A stretch of DNA of 64,000 nucleotides from Rhodanobacter humi (GCF_041107455.1 NZ_JBGBPY010000001.1:1984001-2048000), one strand, 5' to 3'. Shown: positions 26,547 through 35,654, numbered from the stretch's first letter. Notes: generated from the letters alone by a model not told the origin. Numbers and translations are program-made.

Positions 26547-27413
26547 TCAGCGGATCTTGCCGAGGATGCCTTCGAGCTCGTCGTTGCTGTGGTAGTGGAT
26601 CACCAGCTTGCCGCGGCCGCCGCGGGCGGCGGCGAGTTCGACGCGGGTGGCGAAGCGCTCGGCCAGCTCGCGTTCCAGCGCGGCGATGTTGGGGTCGCGC
26701 GGCGGCGTGCCCTTGGCCTTGCCCTTCGGCGCGGCCTGCGCGCGGCGCGCGGCGTCTTCCAGATCGCGCACCGACCAGCCCAGGGTCACCGCCTGGCGGG
26801 CCAGCGGCACGGCGAGGGTTTCGTCCAGCGTAAGCAGGCAGCGCGCGTGGCCCATCTCCAGCTTGCCGTCGTCGAGCAGCCGCTTGATCGGTTCGGGCAT
26901 CTCGGTGAGGCGCAGCAGGTTGGACACGGAGGCGCGCGAACGGCCCACCGCGTCGGCGGCCTGCTGGTGGGTGAGGTCGAAGTCCCCGATCAGGCGCTTG
27001 ATCGCGTCGGCCTCTTCCAGCGGGGTGAGGTCCTGGCGCTGGATGTTCTCGATCAGCGCCATCGCGGGCACCGCGACTTCCGGCACGTCCTTCACCAGCG
27101 CGGGAATCTCGCTCATCTGCGCGCGCTGGGCGGCGCGCCAGCGGCGCTCGCCGGCGATCAGCTCGTACTGGTGCTTGCCGATCGCGCGCACCACCACCGG
27201 CTGGATCAGGCCCTGCGCCTTGATCGAGGCGGCCAGCTCGTCCAGCGCTTCGTCGTTCCAGTGGCGGCGCGGCTGGTACTTGCCGGGCTGGATCTGCTGG
27301 ATCGGCAGCATGCGCAACTCGCCCTCCTGCTCCAGCACCGGCGTGGCGGCGCCTTCGCCGCCGAGCAGCGCATCCAGCCCGCGACCCAGTCCTCGTTTCT
27401 TTGCAGCAGCCAT
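26547..27413 (-). CDS. parB: Chromosome partition protein ParB (Spo0J family)
   Basis: 288 residues. The basic N-terminal box MAAAKKRGLGRGLDALLGGE, which contacts ParA, is followed by the ParB/Srx CTPase domain with PGKYQPRRHW and the GERRWRAAQ box (about 50-125), then the HTH DNA-binding domain (about 145-200, ADAVGRSRASVSNLLRL) and a C-terminal dimer domain. It binds parS, slides as a CTP clamp and organises the origin for segregation. Two perfect parS sites are inside recF at 60945 and 61569, some 33 kb away in this window. It is the second gene of the parA-parB pair, nine bases downstream. Confidence 0.97.
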   Translation of the reverse strand: MAAAKKRGLGRGLDALLGGEGAATPVLEQEGELRMLPIQQIQPGKYQPRRHWNDEALDELAASIKAQGLIQPVVVRAIGKHQYELIAGERRWRAAQRAQMSEIPALVKDVPEVAVPAMALIENIQRQDLTPLEEADAIKRLIGDFDLTHQQAADAVGRSRASVSNLLRLTEMPEPIKRLLDDGKLEMGHARCLLTLDETLAVPLARQAVTLGWSVRDLEDAARRAQAAPKGKAKGTPPRDPNIAALERELAERFATRVELAAARGGRGKLVIHYHSNDELEGILGKIR

Positions 27414-27422
27414 TCCTCAGCC

Positions 27423-28304
27423 TCAATCCTGGTGGTTGGCGGCGGGTGCCTTGAGCACCACGCCATGCGCGCCCGCGGGGGACGGCTCGATCATGTCGGT
27501 TGAATCGTCGGCCTCGTGCGACTCCACCGCCACCGGCGGCAGGCCGCGTTCGCGGCGGATGATCTCGCCGGCGAGGCCGATGTAGGCGATCGCGCCGCGC
27601 GAGCTGCGGTCGTACAGGTGGATGGGCTGGCCGTGGCTGGGCGCCTCGGCGAGGCGCACGTTGCGCGGGATGATCGAGCGCAGCACCTTGTCGCCGAAAT
27701 GCTGGGTGAGCTGGGCCGAGACCTCGTTGCCGAGGTTGTTGCGCACGTCGTACATGGTGCGCAGCAGGCCTTCGATCTCCAGCTTCGGGTTCAGCCGCTG
27801 GCGCACCGCCTTGACCGTCTCCAGCAGGCTGGAAAGGCCTTCCAGCGCGAAGTATTCGCACTGCACCGGGATCAGCACGCCGTCGGCGGCGGTGAGCGCG
27901 TTGAGCGTGAGCAGGTTCAGCGAGGGCGGGCAGTCGACCAGGATGGTGTCGTAACGGCCGGCCACCGTGGCCAGTTGCTCCTTCAGCCGGTGCTCGCGCG
28001 CCAGCGTGTCCATCAGCTTCAGTTCGGCGGCGGTGAGATCGCCGTTGCCGGGCAGCAGGTCGTAATGGGCGTCGGTGGCGACCACCGCATCGGCCACCGT
28101 GGCTTCCTCCAGCAGCACCGCGCAGCCGTTCGGCCGCGCCGCGTGCTTGTCCACGCCGGAGGCCATGGTGGCGTTGCCCTGCGGGTCCAGATCGACGAGC
28201 AGCACGCGGCGCTTCGCCGCGGCCAGCGCCGCCGCGAGGTTCACTGCCGTGGTGGTCTTGCCGACGCCGCCCTTCTGGTTGGCGACAGCGAGGATGCGTG
28301 CCAT
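27423..28304 (-). CDS. parA: Chromosome partition ATPase ParA (Soj family)
   Basis: 293 residues. The deviant Walker A motif KGGVGKTTTAVNLAAAL (about 11-27) with the signature first Lys, the Walker A' DLDPQGNAT (about 39) and Walker B VDCPPSLNLL (about 122) are all there. It is a short chromosomal ParA without the plasmid-type N-terminal HTH. It binds nucleoid DNA and moves ParB-parS complexes apart. The C-terminus has a poorly conserved extension of about 35 residues after RRERGLPPVAVE. Order rsmG-parA-parB is normal for origin-proximal loci. Confidence 0.97.
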   Translation of the reverse strand: MARILAVANQKGGVGKTTTAVNLAAALAAAKRRVLLVDLDPQGNATMASGVDKHAARPNGCAVLLEEATVADAVVATDAHYDLLPGNGDLTAAELKLMDTLAREHRLKEQLATVAGRYDTILVDCPPSLNLLTLNALTAADGVLIPVQCEYFALEGLSSLLETVKAVRQRLNPKLEIEGLLRTMYDVRNNLGNEVSAQLTQHFGDKVLRSIIPRNVRLAEAPSHGQPIHLYDRSSRGAIAYIGLAGEIIRRERGLPPVAVESHEADDSTDMIEPSPAGAHGVVLKAPAANHQD

Positions 28305-28360
28305 GTCGTCGTTTCGTGTCGCGAAAGGAGACGTAGATTAGCAGGCCCGGCAGGACGGGT

Positions 28361-28996
28361 TCAGTCGCCGGTGCGGCCCAGCACCACCAGGCTGCGTTCG
28401 GCGTCCAGCCCCGGCACCGCCAGCGCGTGGATGCCGCGCACCGCGAAACCGGACGGCACGCCGGGCAATTCCTCGTCCGGCGCCTTGCCCTTCATCGCCA
28501 GCCAGACGCCGCCCGGCGCCAGCAGATGGCCGCCCCAGCCCAGCATGTCGGCGAGGCTGGCGAAGGCGCGCGCGGTGATGCAGTCGAACGTGCCTTCCAC
28601 GTCCTCCACCCGCGACTGCACGGCGCGCACGCCGTCGAGTTGCAACGCGCGGATCGCCTCGCGCAGGAAGCGCACCTTCTTGCCGTTGGAGTCCACCAGC
28701 AGGATCTGCCGGCCCGGCGCGGCGATCGCCAGCGGGATGCCGGGCAGGCCGGGGCCGGTGCCGAGATCGGCGAGCGTCTCGCCCTGCACGTAGGGCAGGA
28801 TCGCCAGCGAGTCGAGCAGGTGGCGGGTCACCATCTCGGCGGGATCGCGGATCGCGGTGAGGTTGTAGGCGGCGTTCCAGCGTTCCAGCAGGGCCTGGTA
28901 ATCCAGCAGGCGCTCCGCCGCGCCCACGGGCAGGGTGAGGCCGAGCGCGGCGACGCCTTGTTCCAGGCGGGCTTGCAGGGCGGCGCGGGCGGTCAT
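28361..28996 (-). CDS. rsmG: 16S rRNA (guanine-527-N7)-methyltransferase
   Basis: 211 residues from the ATG at 28996. The SAM-binding motif I LADLGTGPGLPGIPLAI (about 72-88), the following LLVDSNGKKVRFLREA and the ITARAFASLADMLGW block are the RsmG/GidB hallmarks. It adds a methyl group to G527 of 16S rRNA; loss gives low-level streptomycin resistance in other bacteria. Codons upstream of 28996 read into a repeat and are not part of the protein. It precedes parA by 56 bases on the same strand. Confidence 0.96.
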   Translation of the reverse strand: MTARAALQARLEQGVAALGLTLPVGAAERLLDYQALLERWNAAYNLTAIRDPAEMVTRHLLDSLAILPYVQGETLADLGTGPGLPGIPLAIAAPGRQILLVDSNGKKVRFLREAIRALQLDGVRAVQSRVEDVEGTFDCITARAFASLADMLGWGGHLLAPGGVWLAMKGKAPDEELPGVPSGFAVRGIHALAVPGLDAERSLVVLGRTGD

Positions 28997-29046
28997 GCGG
29001 AATCCTGTGGAGCGATGGAAGGGCCGGCCAGTATCCGGTAATCCAT

Positions 29047-29098
29047 CCTTGCGATCATCCATGATCGCGAAGATCAAACGGGCAGCCATCCTTGGTCA
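29047..29098. repeat. Dispersed 51-bp repeat, copy A
   Basis: Starts CCTTGCGATCATCCATGATC and runs through AAACGGGCAGCCATCCTTGG. Close copies are at 33435-33482 and, inverted, at 55115-55172. It lies just upstream of rsmG. It contains the small palindrome GATCATCCATGATC. Confidence 0.75.
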
Positions 29099-29131
29099 CA
29101 CTGCTCAACAAGATTTGCGTATAGCAAGCGC

Positions 29132-29255
29132 ACGCGGGGAGCGGCCACGGATGGTTGCGCTCTGGGAAGCGAGGAAGTCGAAGCGCCCGGCGGCGATATC
29201 ACCCTTCGACTTCCTCGCTTCCCAGAGCGTGGCCATCCGTGGCCACTCCCCGCGT
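29132..29255. repeat. Long hairpin-forming inverted repeat
   Basis: 52-base arms (29132-29183 and 29204-29255) match at about 48 positions around a 20-base loop. They carry the phrases GAAGCGAGGAAGTCGAAG and GGCCACGGATGG that recur in other intergenic regions (49359-49541, 54899-54955). The 29041-29420 interval has no gene and consists mostly of such repeats. Confidence 0.8.
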
Positions 29256-29330
29256 AGGCCCTGCGGGCCTACGCTCAGGGCGAACGGTGGGGTATGGCTG
29301 AGCTTTGTCGCTAGTCAGGCGGCCACAAGC

Positions 29331-29358
29331 TCAAAGAAAACCCGCCGGGTGGCGGGTT
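29331..29358 (-). terminator. Intrinsic terminator of the SPFH gene
   Basis: Stem AACCCGCC / GGCGGGTT (29339-29346, 29351-29358) with loop GGGT, followed on the minus strand by TTTTCTTT. It lies 65 bases past the stop of the gene at 29423. Confidence 0.85.
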
Positions 29359-29422
29359 CAAGGCTTGCTTCATTCCCCTGTCGCGCGGCGCTCTCGGGCG
29401 CTCTGCGCGGAGCCGTGGTGGA

Positions 29423-29881
29423 TCAGGCGAAGTCCAGTTCCACCCGGGTCACCATCACGCCGCGCGAGCGCAGCGTGCCGTTGAGGCTCTGCTTGAGCTG
29501 CTGGCCCAGCGCGCGCCGATCGTCGGCGTTCGCCTCGGCCTCGCCGTGCAGTGCTTCCAGCGCGCCGCGGCGGATCAGCTGGTCGGCCTGCTCGATCACC
29601 GCGTCGGCACGCTCGGGCTCCAGCACCTGCCAGTACACCGTGCCGCGTACGTCGCGCGCGTCGGCCAGCGGCTCCTCGAAGCGCAGCACGCGACCACCGA
29701 GATCGATGCGATGACCGACTCGGTCCAGCAGCGGCAGCACCACGTGGGTGCCCGGCTGCAACAGGCGCACCGGCTTGCCGTGGCGGTAGAGGCTGTAGAC
29801 CTGCCCGTCGGGCACATGCTTCACCGCGATCGCGGCAAGCGCGAGCAGGCTGAGGGCGGCGGCGAGGATCAGTGCGAACAT
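29423..29881 (-). CDS. Small SPFH/Band-7-domain membrane protein
   Basis: 152 residues from the ATG at 29881. One N-terminal membrane helix (about 3-22) is followed by the start of an SPFH domain: VPDGQVYSLYRHGKPVRLLQPGTHVVLPLLDRV, then VYWQVLEPERAD and LGQQLKQSLNGTLRSRGVMV. It is much shorter than slipins/HflC (250+ residues) and ends with the domain, lacking the coiled-coil tail. Such proteins may form membrane scaffolds. The start is uncertain; a longer version from 29956 would add 25 residues, and neither start has a clear ribosome site. Single gene with its own terminator. Confidence 0.7.
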   Translation of the reverse strand: MFALILAAALSLLALAAIAVKHVPDGQVYSLYRHGKPVRLLQPGTHVVLPLLDRVGHRIDLGGRVLRFEEPLADARDVRGTVYWQVLEPERADAVIEQADQLIRRGALEALHGEAEANADDRRALGQQLKQSLNGTLRSRGVMVTRVELDFA

Positions 29882-29956
29882 GGCTAGAAAAATCAGTGGG
29901 TTATCTATCGTTTGTTGTGGTTCGACAGCAACTTGAGGATACAGCCACATGAACAT

Positions 29957-30467
29957 GCGAAGATTAATCTTTATTTAACGCCGGTCCTGCGTGGCTTGCA
30001 AGCACCGCCGTCTGAATCTGTGTCGGCATCGACCGACTCGCCTGAAGTCAAGCATCAGCCGTACCAGCCGCACCGGCAGGAAGCGCACACGGCCGTGCAG
30101 CGCGCGCTTCCGGGCAGGCGGTCACGCCGGGTATGTCGACCGGTTTGCTTTTCGCCCTACCGCGCCCATCCGCGCGGGCGGTACGCCGGCGGCAGGGCCA
30201 AACCCCGACCTGCGCGGCCGGGGCAGCTGTGGACGCGGCGCGTCAGTGTTTGTGAAAAATTCCACATCCTGTGGAATTTTCCAGTCGCGAGTCCGGCTCA
30301 TGTGTGCATGCCATCCATGGCATGCCCCCTTCGGGCCAGCCTGCGGCTGTCCAAATCCGCTCCAGACGTATTTGTCCGTACTCGCTCCCGCGAATCAGGC
30401 ACATGGGTGCCTGACCCGCGACCGGCCATCCGTGGCCGGACTGAGAGTCTGTTTGTTTCACAGACCC
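29957..30467. other. Gene-free intergenic stretch with palindromes
   Basis: About 510 bases without a convincing gene. It holds a perfect 11-bp inverted repeat AAAATTCCACA / TGTGGAATTTT (30256-30266, 30270-30280) with a 3-base loop, then smaller palindromes such as GCATGCCATCCATGGCATGC near 30307 and GGCCATCCGTGGCC near 30423, and an imperfect hairpin beside the pirin stop. It looks like piled-up dispersed repeats; no RNA gene recognised. Confidence 0.6.
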
Positions 30468-31301
30468 TCAGAACTTGCCGGCGCGGAAGTCGGCAATCGC
30501 CTCGTGGATCTGCTCGGGCGTGTTCATCACGAACGGCCCGTAGCGAGTGACCTGCTCGTTCAACGGCTTGCCGGCGACCAGCAGCACGCGTGCCGGCGCT
30601 GCGCGGCCGGCGATGCGCACGCTGTCGCCCTCGGACAACACGGCCAGCTCGCTGCGTGCGAGTTTCTCGCCGGCCACCTCGGCGTCCGTGCCGTCGAACA
30701 CGTAGGCGAAGGCGTGGTGGCCTTCGGGCAGCGGAATCTCCACCTGCGCGCCCGGCTCCACCGCGATGTCCAGGTACACCGGCGCGGTGACGATGCCGGC
30801 CACCGGGCCGGTGGCACCGGCCAGCTCGCCGGCGATCACCTTCACCGTGACGCCGGCGGCCGGCTGCACGGTGGGAATGCGTTCGGGGCCGATGTCCTGG
30901 TAGCGCGGCGCGGTCATCTTGTCGCTGGCCGGCAGGTTCACCCACAGCTGGAAGCCCCACATCAGGCCGTTCTCCTGCTGCGGCATCTCCGAGTGCAGGA
31001 TGCCGCGGCCGGCGGTCATCCACTGCACGCTGCCGGGCACGAGGTCGCCGCGGTTGCCGTGGTTGTCGCCGTGCTGCATGTGGCCGGCGAGCATGTAGGT
31101 CACGGTCTCGAAGCCGCGGTGCGGATGCTCGGGGAAGCCGGCGATGTAGTCGTCGGCGCTGTCGGAACGGAACTCGTCCAGCAGCAGGAACGGATCGAGC
31201 ATGTCCAGCGCGGGCTGGCCGATGACGCGCTTCAGCTTCACGCCCGCGCCGTCGGAGGTGTCGGTGCCGCGGATGCGGCGGAGGATGCGGCGTTCGCTCA
31301 T
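30468..31301 (-). CDS. Pirin family protein (cupin, quercetinase-like)
   Basis: 277 residues from the ATG at 31301. The N-terminal cupin holds the pirin metal motif FPEHPHRGFETVTYMLAGHM, with QHGDNHGN and LHSEMPQQ supplying further His/Glu iron ligands (about 55-105). The C-terminal cupin follows, with the pirin_C pattern GHHAFAYVFDG near 200. Bacterial pirins such as YhhW act as quercetin dioxygenases or modulate enzymes; the substrate here is unknown. Single gene. The upstream frame before 31301 is not protein-like. Confidence 0.93.
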   Translation of the reverse strand: MSERRILRRIRGTDTSDGAGVKLKRVIGQPALDMLDPFLLLDEFRSDSADDYIAGFPEHPHRGFETVTYMLAGHMQHGDNHGNRGDLVPGSVQWMTAGRGILHSEMPQQENGLMWGFQLWVNLPASDKMTAPRYQDIGPERIPTVQPAAGVTVKVIAGELAGATGPVAGIVTAPVYLDIAVEPGAQVEIPLPEGHHAFAYVFDGTDAEVAGEKLARSELAVLSEGDSVRIAGRAAPARVLLVAGKPLNEQVTRYGPFVMNTPEQIHEAIADFRAGKF

Positions 31302-31466
31302 GGCGGTGCTCCGGTGAGGTGATGCCGCCAAGATGATCGCGCGCGGGGCGTTATCCAAGCGCCACGGCGGGAACGGATCGTTTCCCTGCACGTGTGAAGC
31401 CTGGCGTCAGAGCGCAAGGCGAAACCGCTGCTGGATGTCCGGGACGCGCATTCCTGCGTGGCCCAC

Positions 31467-31492
31467 GAGGCCGCCGCGTGCGCAGCGGCCTC
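31467..31492 (-). terminator. Possible hairpin at the end of the UPF0149 gene
   Basis: GAGGCCGC / GCGGCCTC (31467-31474, 31485-31492) with a 10-base loop, overlapping the stop codon at 31491-31493. There is no U-run, so it may only be a stabilising hairpin. Confidence 0.35.
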
Positions 31493-32180
31493 AGTGCACC
31501 CAGTGCCCGCTGCGGTGGCGCGGCGGGGTGCCGTCGTGGTCGGTGTCGGGCGCGGTGTGCCGCTGCACCATCGCCTCCACTTCGGCCTCGGTGGCGGGCT
31601 TGGCCTGCCAGTACTGGCCGACCGCGTCGAGCACGGCGGGCACCTGCGACAGGCACTCGTCGTATTCGTCGTCGCTGAGCTTCTCGAACTCGGCGTCGGC
31701 GCTGAGCACACCGTCGTCCACCGCCAGCGCCATCACCGGGCCGAGCAGTTCCATCAACTGCGGATCGTCGGCGAGCCGGCCTTCCCACAGCGCGGCGCGC
31801 AGGTCGATGCCGCGGCTGAAGCCCTCGCACCAGCCGGCGGCGGAGAGCTGCGGGCCGGTCTCGGTATCGATCTCGCCGAGAATGGGCTCGTAGGCGTCCA
31901 CGTCGAGTTCTGCGCTGATCGAGTCGTTGAGCTTGGCCAGCAGTTCCAGCACGCGGTTGCCCTCGCGCTCGTTCGCGAAGGGTTCGTGCAGCACCTCGGG
32001 CAGCCATTCGTCCGGCAGCACCTGCAGCGGACCGACCGCGAGCGCGCTGAGCAGGCCGTGCACGCCGTCCAGCAGCAGGCGGTCGTCGCCCTCGCGGACG
32101 TGGGCGCGCAGGTAGCGGTCCAGTTCGTCGAGCTCGTCGTCGGTGAGCGAGCTGGGCCAATCGGTCTTGCTTGTAGTCAT
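31491..32180 (-). CDS. UPF0149 (YgfB/YecA) family protein
   Basis: 229 residues. Features of the family include LLLDGVHGLLSALAVGP near residue 35, LPDEWLPEVL, the helical middle and AGWCEGFSRGIDLR (about 117), followed by long acidic helices. No C-terminal SEC-C zinc motif is present, unlike E. coli YecA; it ends instead in a His-rich tail. Function is not established. Its start overlaps the xth stop in ATGA (32177-32180), so it is translated together with exonuclease III. Hydrophilic and cytoplasmic. Confidence 0.85.
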   Translation of the reverse strand: MTTSKTDWPSSLTDDELDELDRYLRAHVREGDDRLLLDGVHGLLSALAVGPLQVLPDEWLPEVLHEPFANEREGNRVLELLAKLNDSISAELDVDAYEPILGEIDTETGPQLSAAGWCEGFSRGIDLRAALWEGRLADDPQLMELLGPVMALAVDDGVLSADAEFEKLSDDEYDECLSQVPAVLDAVGQYWQAKPATEAEVEAMVQRHTAPDTDHDGTPPRHRSGHWVH

Positions 32181-32956
32181 CGGGTATCCAGTTGCAGCGT
32201 CACCGGCGTGTGGTCGGAGGGGCGTTCCCAACGTCGCGGTTCGCGGTCGATCGCCGCGCCGACGGCGGCGGATTTCAGGGCCTCGCCGACGAGGATCAGG
32301 TCGATGCGCAAGCCCATGTTGCGCCGGAACGCACCCTGTCGGTAGTCCCACCAGCTGTAGTGGCCACCGTCCGATTCGAACAGCCGGAAGCTGTCGTGCA
32401 TGCCGAGGTCGGTGATCGCCTTGAGCGCGGCGCGCTCGGGCGGCGAGCACAGGATGTCCTCGCCCCAGGCGGCCGGATCGTGCACGTCGCGCGCGTCGGG
32501 CGCGATGTTGAAGTCGCCCAGCACCACCAGGTTCGGATGGCGCGCGATCTCGCCGGCGAGGAACTCGCGTACGCGTTCCAGCCAATGCAACTTGTAGGCG
32601 TATTTCTCGTCGCCCACCGCCTTGCCGTTGACCACGTAGAGGTCGACGATGCGCAGCCCGCCGACTCCGGCGGCGAGGATGCGCCGCTGCGGATCCTCCA
32701 GCCCGGGGATGTCGGTGACCACGTCGGCGAACTCGCCCAGCCCCTCGCGGGCGAGGATCGCCACGCCGTTGTAGGTCTTCTGCCCCGAATACACGCTGCG
32801 GTAGCCGGCCGCGGCAAGCTCCGCGGCGGGGAACTTCGCGTCCTCCAGCTTGGTTTCCTGCAGCGCCACGATGTCCGGGCTGGCGTCCGCCAGCCACTGC
32901 GTCAGCTGCGGCAGGCGCACCTTCAGCGAGTTCACGTTCCAGGAGGCGATCTTCAT
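32177..32956 (-). CDS. xth: Exodeoxyribonuclease III (AP endonuclease)
   Basis: 259 residues of the endonuclease/exonuclease/phosphatase fold. It has [15 protein letters not shown] at the start, the metal Glu in [12 protein letters not shown] (Glu about 34), the Tyr/Asp blocks and [17 protein letters not shown] (about 145), SWWDYR and the catalytic RPSDHTPV (His about 249). It cleaves DNA at abasic sites and removes 3' blocking groups in base-excision repair. It is the upstream gene of the pair with UPF0149. Divergent from the cold-shock gene at 33165 with a 208-base gap. Confidence 0.96.
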   Translation of the reverse strand: MKIASWNVNSLKVRLPQLTQWLADASPDIVALQETKLEDAKFPAAELAAAGYRSVYSGQKTYNGVAILAREGLGEFADVVTDIPGLEDPQRRILAAGVGGLRIVDLYVVNGKAVGDEKYAYKLHWLERVREFLAGEIARHPNLVVLGDFNIAPDARDVHDPAAWGEDILCSPPERAALKAITDLGMHDSFRLFESDGGHYSWWDYRQGAFRRNMGLRIDLILVGEALKSAAVGAAIDREPRRWERPSDHTPVTLQLDTR

Positions 32957-33164
32957 GCGGATATTGTACGGGATGCCCGTGAACCGGCCTGGGTACGGGC
33001 TGCCGCCAGCTGAATCGCCGGCGACCGCGGCCGACGCCGCGACGCGTTTCCGTGTAAGCTCGTCCGGGCAAGGGCCGGGGAGGACCCGGATTTCCTGCTA
33101 CATCCTGCGCTCGGTTGCACCCGCTCCCGGCCGCAAAATCATTCATGTTTCAAGGGTATGTGTC

Positions 33165-33374
33165 ATGTCGGAACGTCAAAGCGGTACGGTCAAGTGGTTC
33201 AACGATGCCAAGGGCTTCGGCTTCATCACGCCGGAAAGCGGTGAAGACCTGTTCGTGCATTTCCGCGCGATCCAGGGCAACGGCTTCAAGTCGCTGCAGG
33301 AAGGCGAGCGTGTCACCTTCGTGGTCACCAAGGGCCCGAAGGGCCTGCAGGCCGAGGAAGTGCAGAAGGCCTGA
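33165..33374 (+). CDS. Cold-shock domain protein (CspA family)
   Basis: 69 residues: a single OB-fold cold-shock domain with RNP1 KGFGFI and RNP2 LFVHF, starting [16 protein letters not shown]. It binds single-stranded RNA/DNA as an RNA chaperone. The 208 bases before the start are gene-free and long enough for the structured 5' leader that controls cspA in other bacteria, but I cannot prove one here. A perfect terminator follows at 33394-33427. Confidence 0.97.
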   Translation: MSERQSGTVKWFNDAKGFGFITPESGEDLFVHFRAIQGNGFKSLQEGERVTFVVTKGPKGLQAEEVQKA

Positions 33375-33393
33375 GCCTGCTGCCTCCTGCTGC

Positions 33394-33427
33394 AAGAAAA
33401 AGCCCGCCGCATGGCGGGCTTTTTCTT
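33394..33427 (+). terminator. Intrinsic terminator of the cold-shock gene
   Basis: Perfect 15-bp arms AAGAAAAAGCCCGCC / GGCGGGCTTTTTCTT around GCAT, with the T-run after the G/C stem. The A-run on the other side could make it work for both strands, but the peptidase transcript coming from the right ends earlier. Confidence 0.95.
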
Positions 33428-33434
33428 GGTTTTT

Positions 33435-33482
33435 GCGATCGTCCCTGATCGCGAACGTCGAACGAGTGGCCATCCGTGGCCG
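33435..33482. repeat. Dispersed 51-bp repeat, copy B
   Basis: TTGCGATCGTCCCTGATCGC followed by GAACGAGTGGCCATCCGTGG, related to the elements at 29047 and 55115. It lies between the cold-shock terminator and the end of the oligopeptidase gene. Confidence 0.7.
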
Positions 33483-33509
33483 CCCCCGCTTCGTTTCAGT
33501 CCCGTCGTT

Positions 33510-35570
33510 TCAGTCCAGCAAGCCGTGGCTGCGCAGCAGCGCTTCCGGCTCGGGCTTGCGGCCGCGGAAGGCGACGAAGCTTTCCAGCGCGGGGCGGCTG
33601 CCGCCCACCGCGAGCACCTCGTGGCGAAAGCGCGCGCCGGTGGCGGGGTCGATCACGCTGCCGGTTTCCTTCGCCGCATCCTCGAATGCGCCGAACGCGT
33701 CGGTGCTGAGCAGCTCGGCCCACAGGTAGCTGTAGTAGCCGGCCGCGTAGCCGCCCGCGAAGATGTGGCTGAACGCGTGCGGGAAGCGCTGCCACGCCGG
33801 CGGATGCAGCACCGCGACCTGCTTGCGCACCTCTTCCAGCACGGCCAGCGCGCGTGCCCCGGCGGCGGGGTCGTAACCCAGATGCAGGCTGAAGTCGAAC
33901 AGCGCGAATTCCAGCTGGCGCACCAGGAACAGGCCGGCGTGGAAATGCCGCGCGGCCAGCATGCGCTGGAACAGTTCCTCGGGCAGCGGCTCGCCGGTCT
34001 GCCAGTGCCGCGCGAACAGGTCCAGCGCCTCGCGGTTCCAGCCGAAGTTCTCCATGAACTGGCTGGGCAGCTCCACCGCGTCCCACTCCACTCCGTCGAT
34101 GCCGCCGATCGAGGGCAGGGCGATTTCGGTGAGCAGGTGGTGCAGGCCGTGGCCGAATTCGTGGAACAGGGTGAGCACGTCGTCGTGGGTGAGCAGCGCC
34201 GGGCGACCCTCGGTGGGCGGCGCGAAGTTGCAGGTGAGGAAGGCCACCGGCAGCTGCTTCGCGGCACCGTCGTCGAAGCGGGCGCGGCACACGTCCATCC
34301 ATGCGCCGCCGCGCTTGCCGGTGCGCGCGTAGAGATCGACGTAGGCGCCGGCGAACACGCGGCCGTCGCCGTCCTGCACGTCGTAATAGCGCACCTCGGG
34401 ATGCCAGACGTCGACGCCTTCGCGCGGGGCGAGGCGGATGCCGTAGAGCTTGTGCACGATCGCCCACAGGCCATCGATGACCGCGGGCAGCGGGAAGTAG
34501 GGCTTGAGCTGTTCCTCGTCGAGCGTGTAGTTCCGCTGGCGCAGCTTCTCAGACGCGTAGCCCACGTCCCAGGGCTCGAGGTTGGCCAGCTCCAGCTCGT
34601 CGCGCGCGAACGCGCGCAGCGACGCCAGCTCGCGCTGCGCCACCGGCTTCGCGCGCGCGGCGAGGTCGTGCAGGAACTCCATCACCTCGGTGGGCGTGCC
34701 GGCCATCTTGGTGGCCAGCGATTCCTCCGCCGCGTTGGCGTAGCCGAGCAGCCGCGCGGCCTCGTGGCGCAGCGCCATGATGCGTTCGATGCGCGCGCTG
34801 TTGTCGTACTTGCCCGCGTGCGGGCCCTGCTCGGAGGCGCGGGTCTGGTAGGCCCAGTACATGCGCTCGCGCAGGCCGCGGTTGTCGGCGTAGGTGAGCA
34901 CGGCCTGCACGCTGGGCTGCTTCAGCGTGACCAGGAAACCGTCCAGCTCCTGCTCCTTCGCGTACTGGCGCAGCACCGCCAGGCCGGACTCGGGCACGCC
35001 GGCGAGGTCGCGCTCGTCGGTGACGTGCTCGTGCCAGGCATCGGTGGCGTCCAGCACCGCGTTGGAGAACTCGGTGGAGAGTTTCGACAGCTCCACGCCG
35101 ATCTCGCGGAAGCGGCTGCGCGCGGGTTCCTCCAGCGCGACGCCGGACAGCCTGAAGTCGCGCAGCGCGTGTTCCACCAGCGCGCGCTCGGGCCGGCCCA
35201 GCGCGGCATGGCCCGGCGCGTCGGCCACCGCCTGCACGGCGGCGTACAGCGCACGGTTCTGGCCTTGCTCGAGGCCGTAGTCGGTGAGCTGCTCCTCGGC
35301 CGGGGCGTAGGCCTCGCGCAGCGCGGGGTTGTCGGCCACCGAATGCAGGTGCGACACCGGCGCCCAGGCGCGGGCCAGGCGCTGCTCCAGCCGTTCCTGC
35401 GCCAGCATCACGTGGGCGAAGTCGCGCGGCGCGCCGGCCGCGGTGAGCGCGTCGATCGCGGCGCGGTCGTCGGCGAGGATGGCGTCTATCGCCGGCGCGA
35501 TGTGCTCGGGGCGGATGCGCGAAAACGCGGGCAGCGCGTCGTCGGCCAGCAGCGGGTTGTCGTGATTCAT
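33510..35570 (-). CDS. prlC: Oligopeptidase A-type M3 metallopeptidase
   Basis: 686 residues, full length for the M3 thimet/oligopeptidase A family. The zinc motif HEFGHGLHHLL (about 470) with the downstream Glu ligand region (FMENFGWN), the GAYVDLYARTGKRGGAW block and CNFAPPTEGRPALLTHDDV are present. It is a cytoplasmic peptidase that cleaves short peptides, including signal-peptide fragments. The ATG at 35570 has AGGAGC upstream. The longer upstream frame belongs to the nested repeat at 35655 and is not coding. Single gene. Confidence 0.95.
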   Translation of the reverse strand: MNHDNPLLADDALPAFSRIRPEHIAPAIDAILADDRAAIDALTAAGAPRDFAHVMLAQERLEQRLARAWAPVSHLHSVADNPALREAYAPAEEQLTDYGLEQGQNRALYAAVQAVADAPGHAALGRPERALVEHALRDFRLSGVALEEPARSRFREIGVELSKLSTEFSNAVLDATDAWHEHVTDERDLAGVPESGLAVLRQYAKEQELDGFLVTLKQPSVQAVLTYADNRGLRERMYWAYQTRASEQGPHAGKYDNSARIERIMALRHEAARLLGYANAAEESLATKMAGTPTEVMEFLHDLAARAKPVAQRELASLRAFARDELELANLEPWDVGYASEKLRQRNYTLDEEQLKPYFPLPAVIDGLWAIVHKLYGIRLAPREGVDVWHPEVRYYDVQDGDGRVFAGAYVDLYARTGKRGGAWMDVCRARFDDGAAKQLPVAFLTCNFAPPTEGRPALLTHDDVLTLFHEFGHGLHHLLTEIALPSIGGIDGVEWDAVELPSQFMENFGWNREALDLFARHWQTGEPLPEELFQRMLAARHFHAGLFLVRQLEFALFDFSLHLGYDPAAGARALAVLEEVRKQVAVLHPPAWQRFPHAFSHIFAGGYAAGYYSYLWAELLSTDAFGAFEDAAKETGSVIDPATGARFRHEVLAVGGSRPALESFVAFRGRKPEPEALLRSHGLLD

Positions 35571-35654
35571 GGAAGCTCCTTTCGAACCGGAAGCGTGGCG
35601 AGCGCCCTCGGCGAAATCAAGCGTGGCCGTGTGACGGGGTCGGCTGTCATGCTG

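Noticed and set aside
32957-33164. Riboswitch in the leader of the cold-shock gene
   Set aside because: The 208-base leader is long and could fold, but I see no motif of a known riboswitch. A cspA-type thermosensor cannot be judged by eye.
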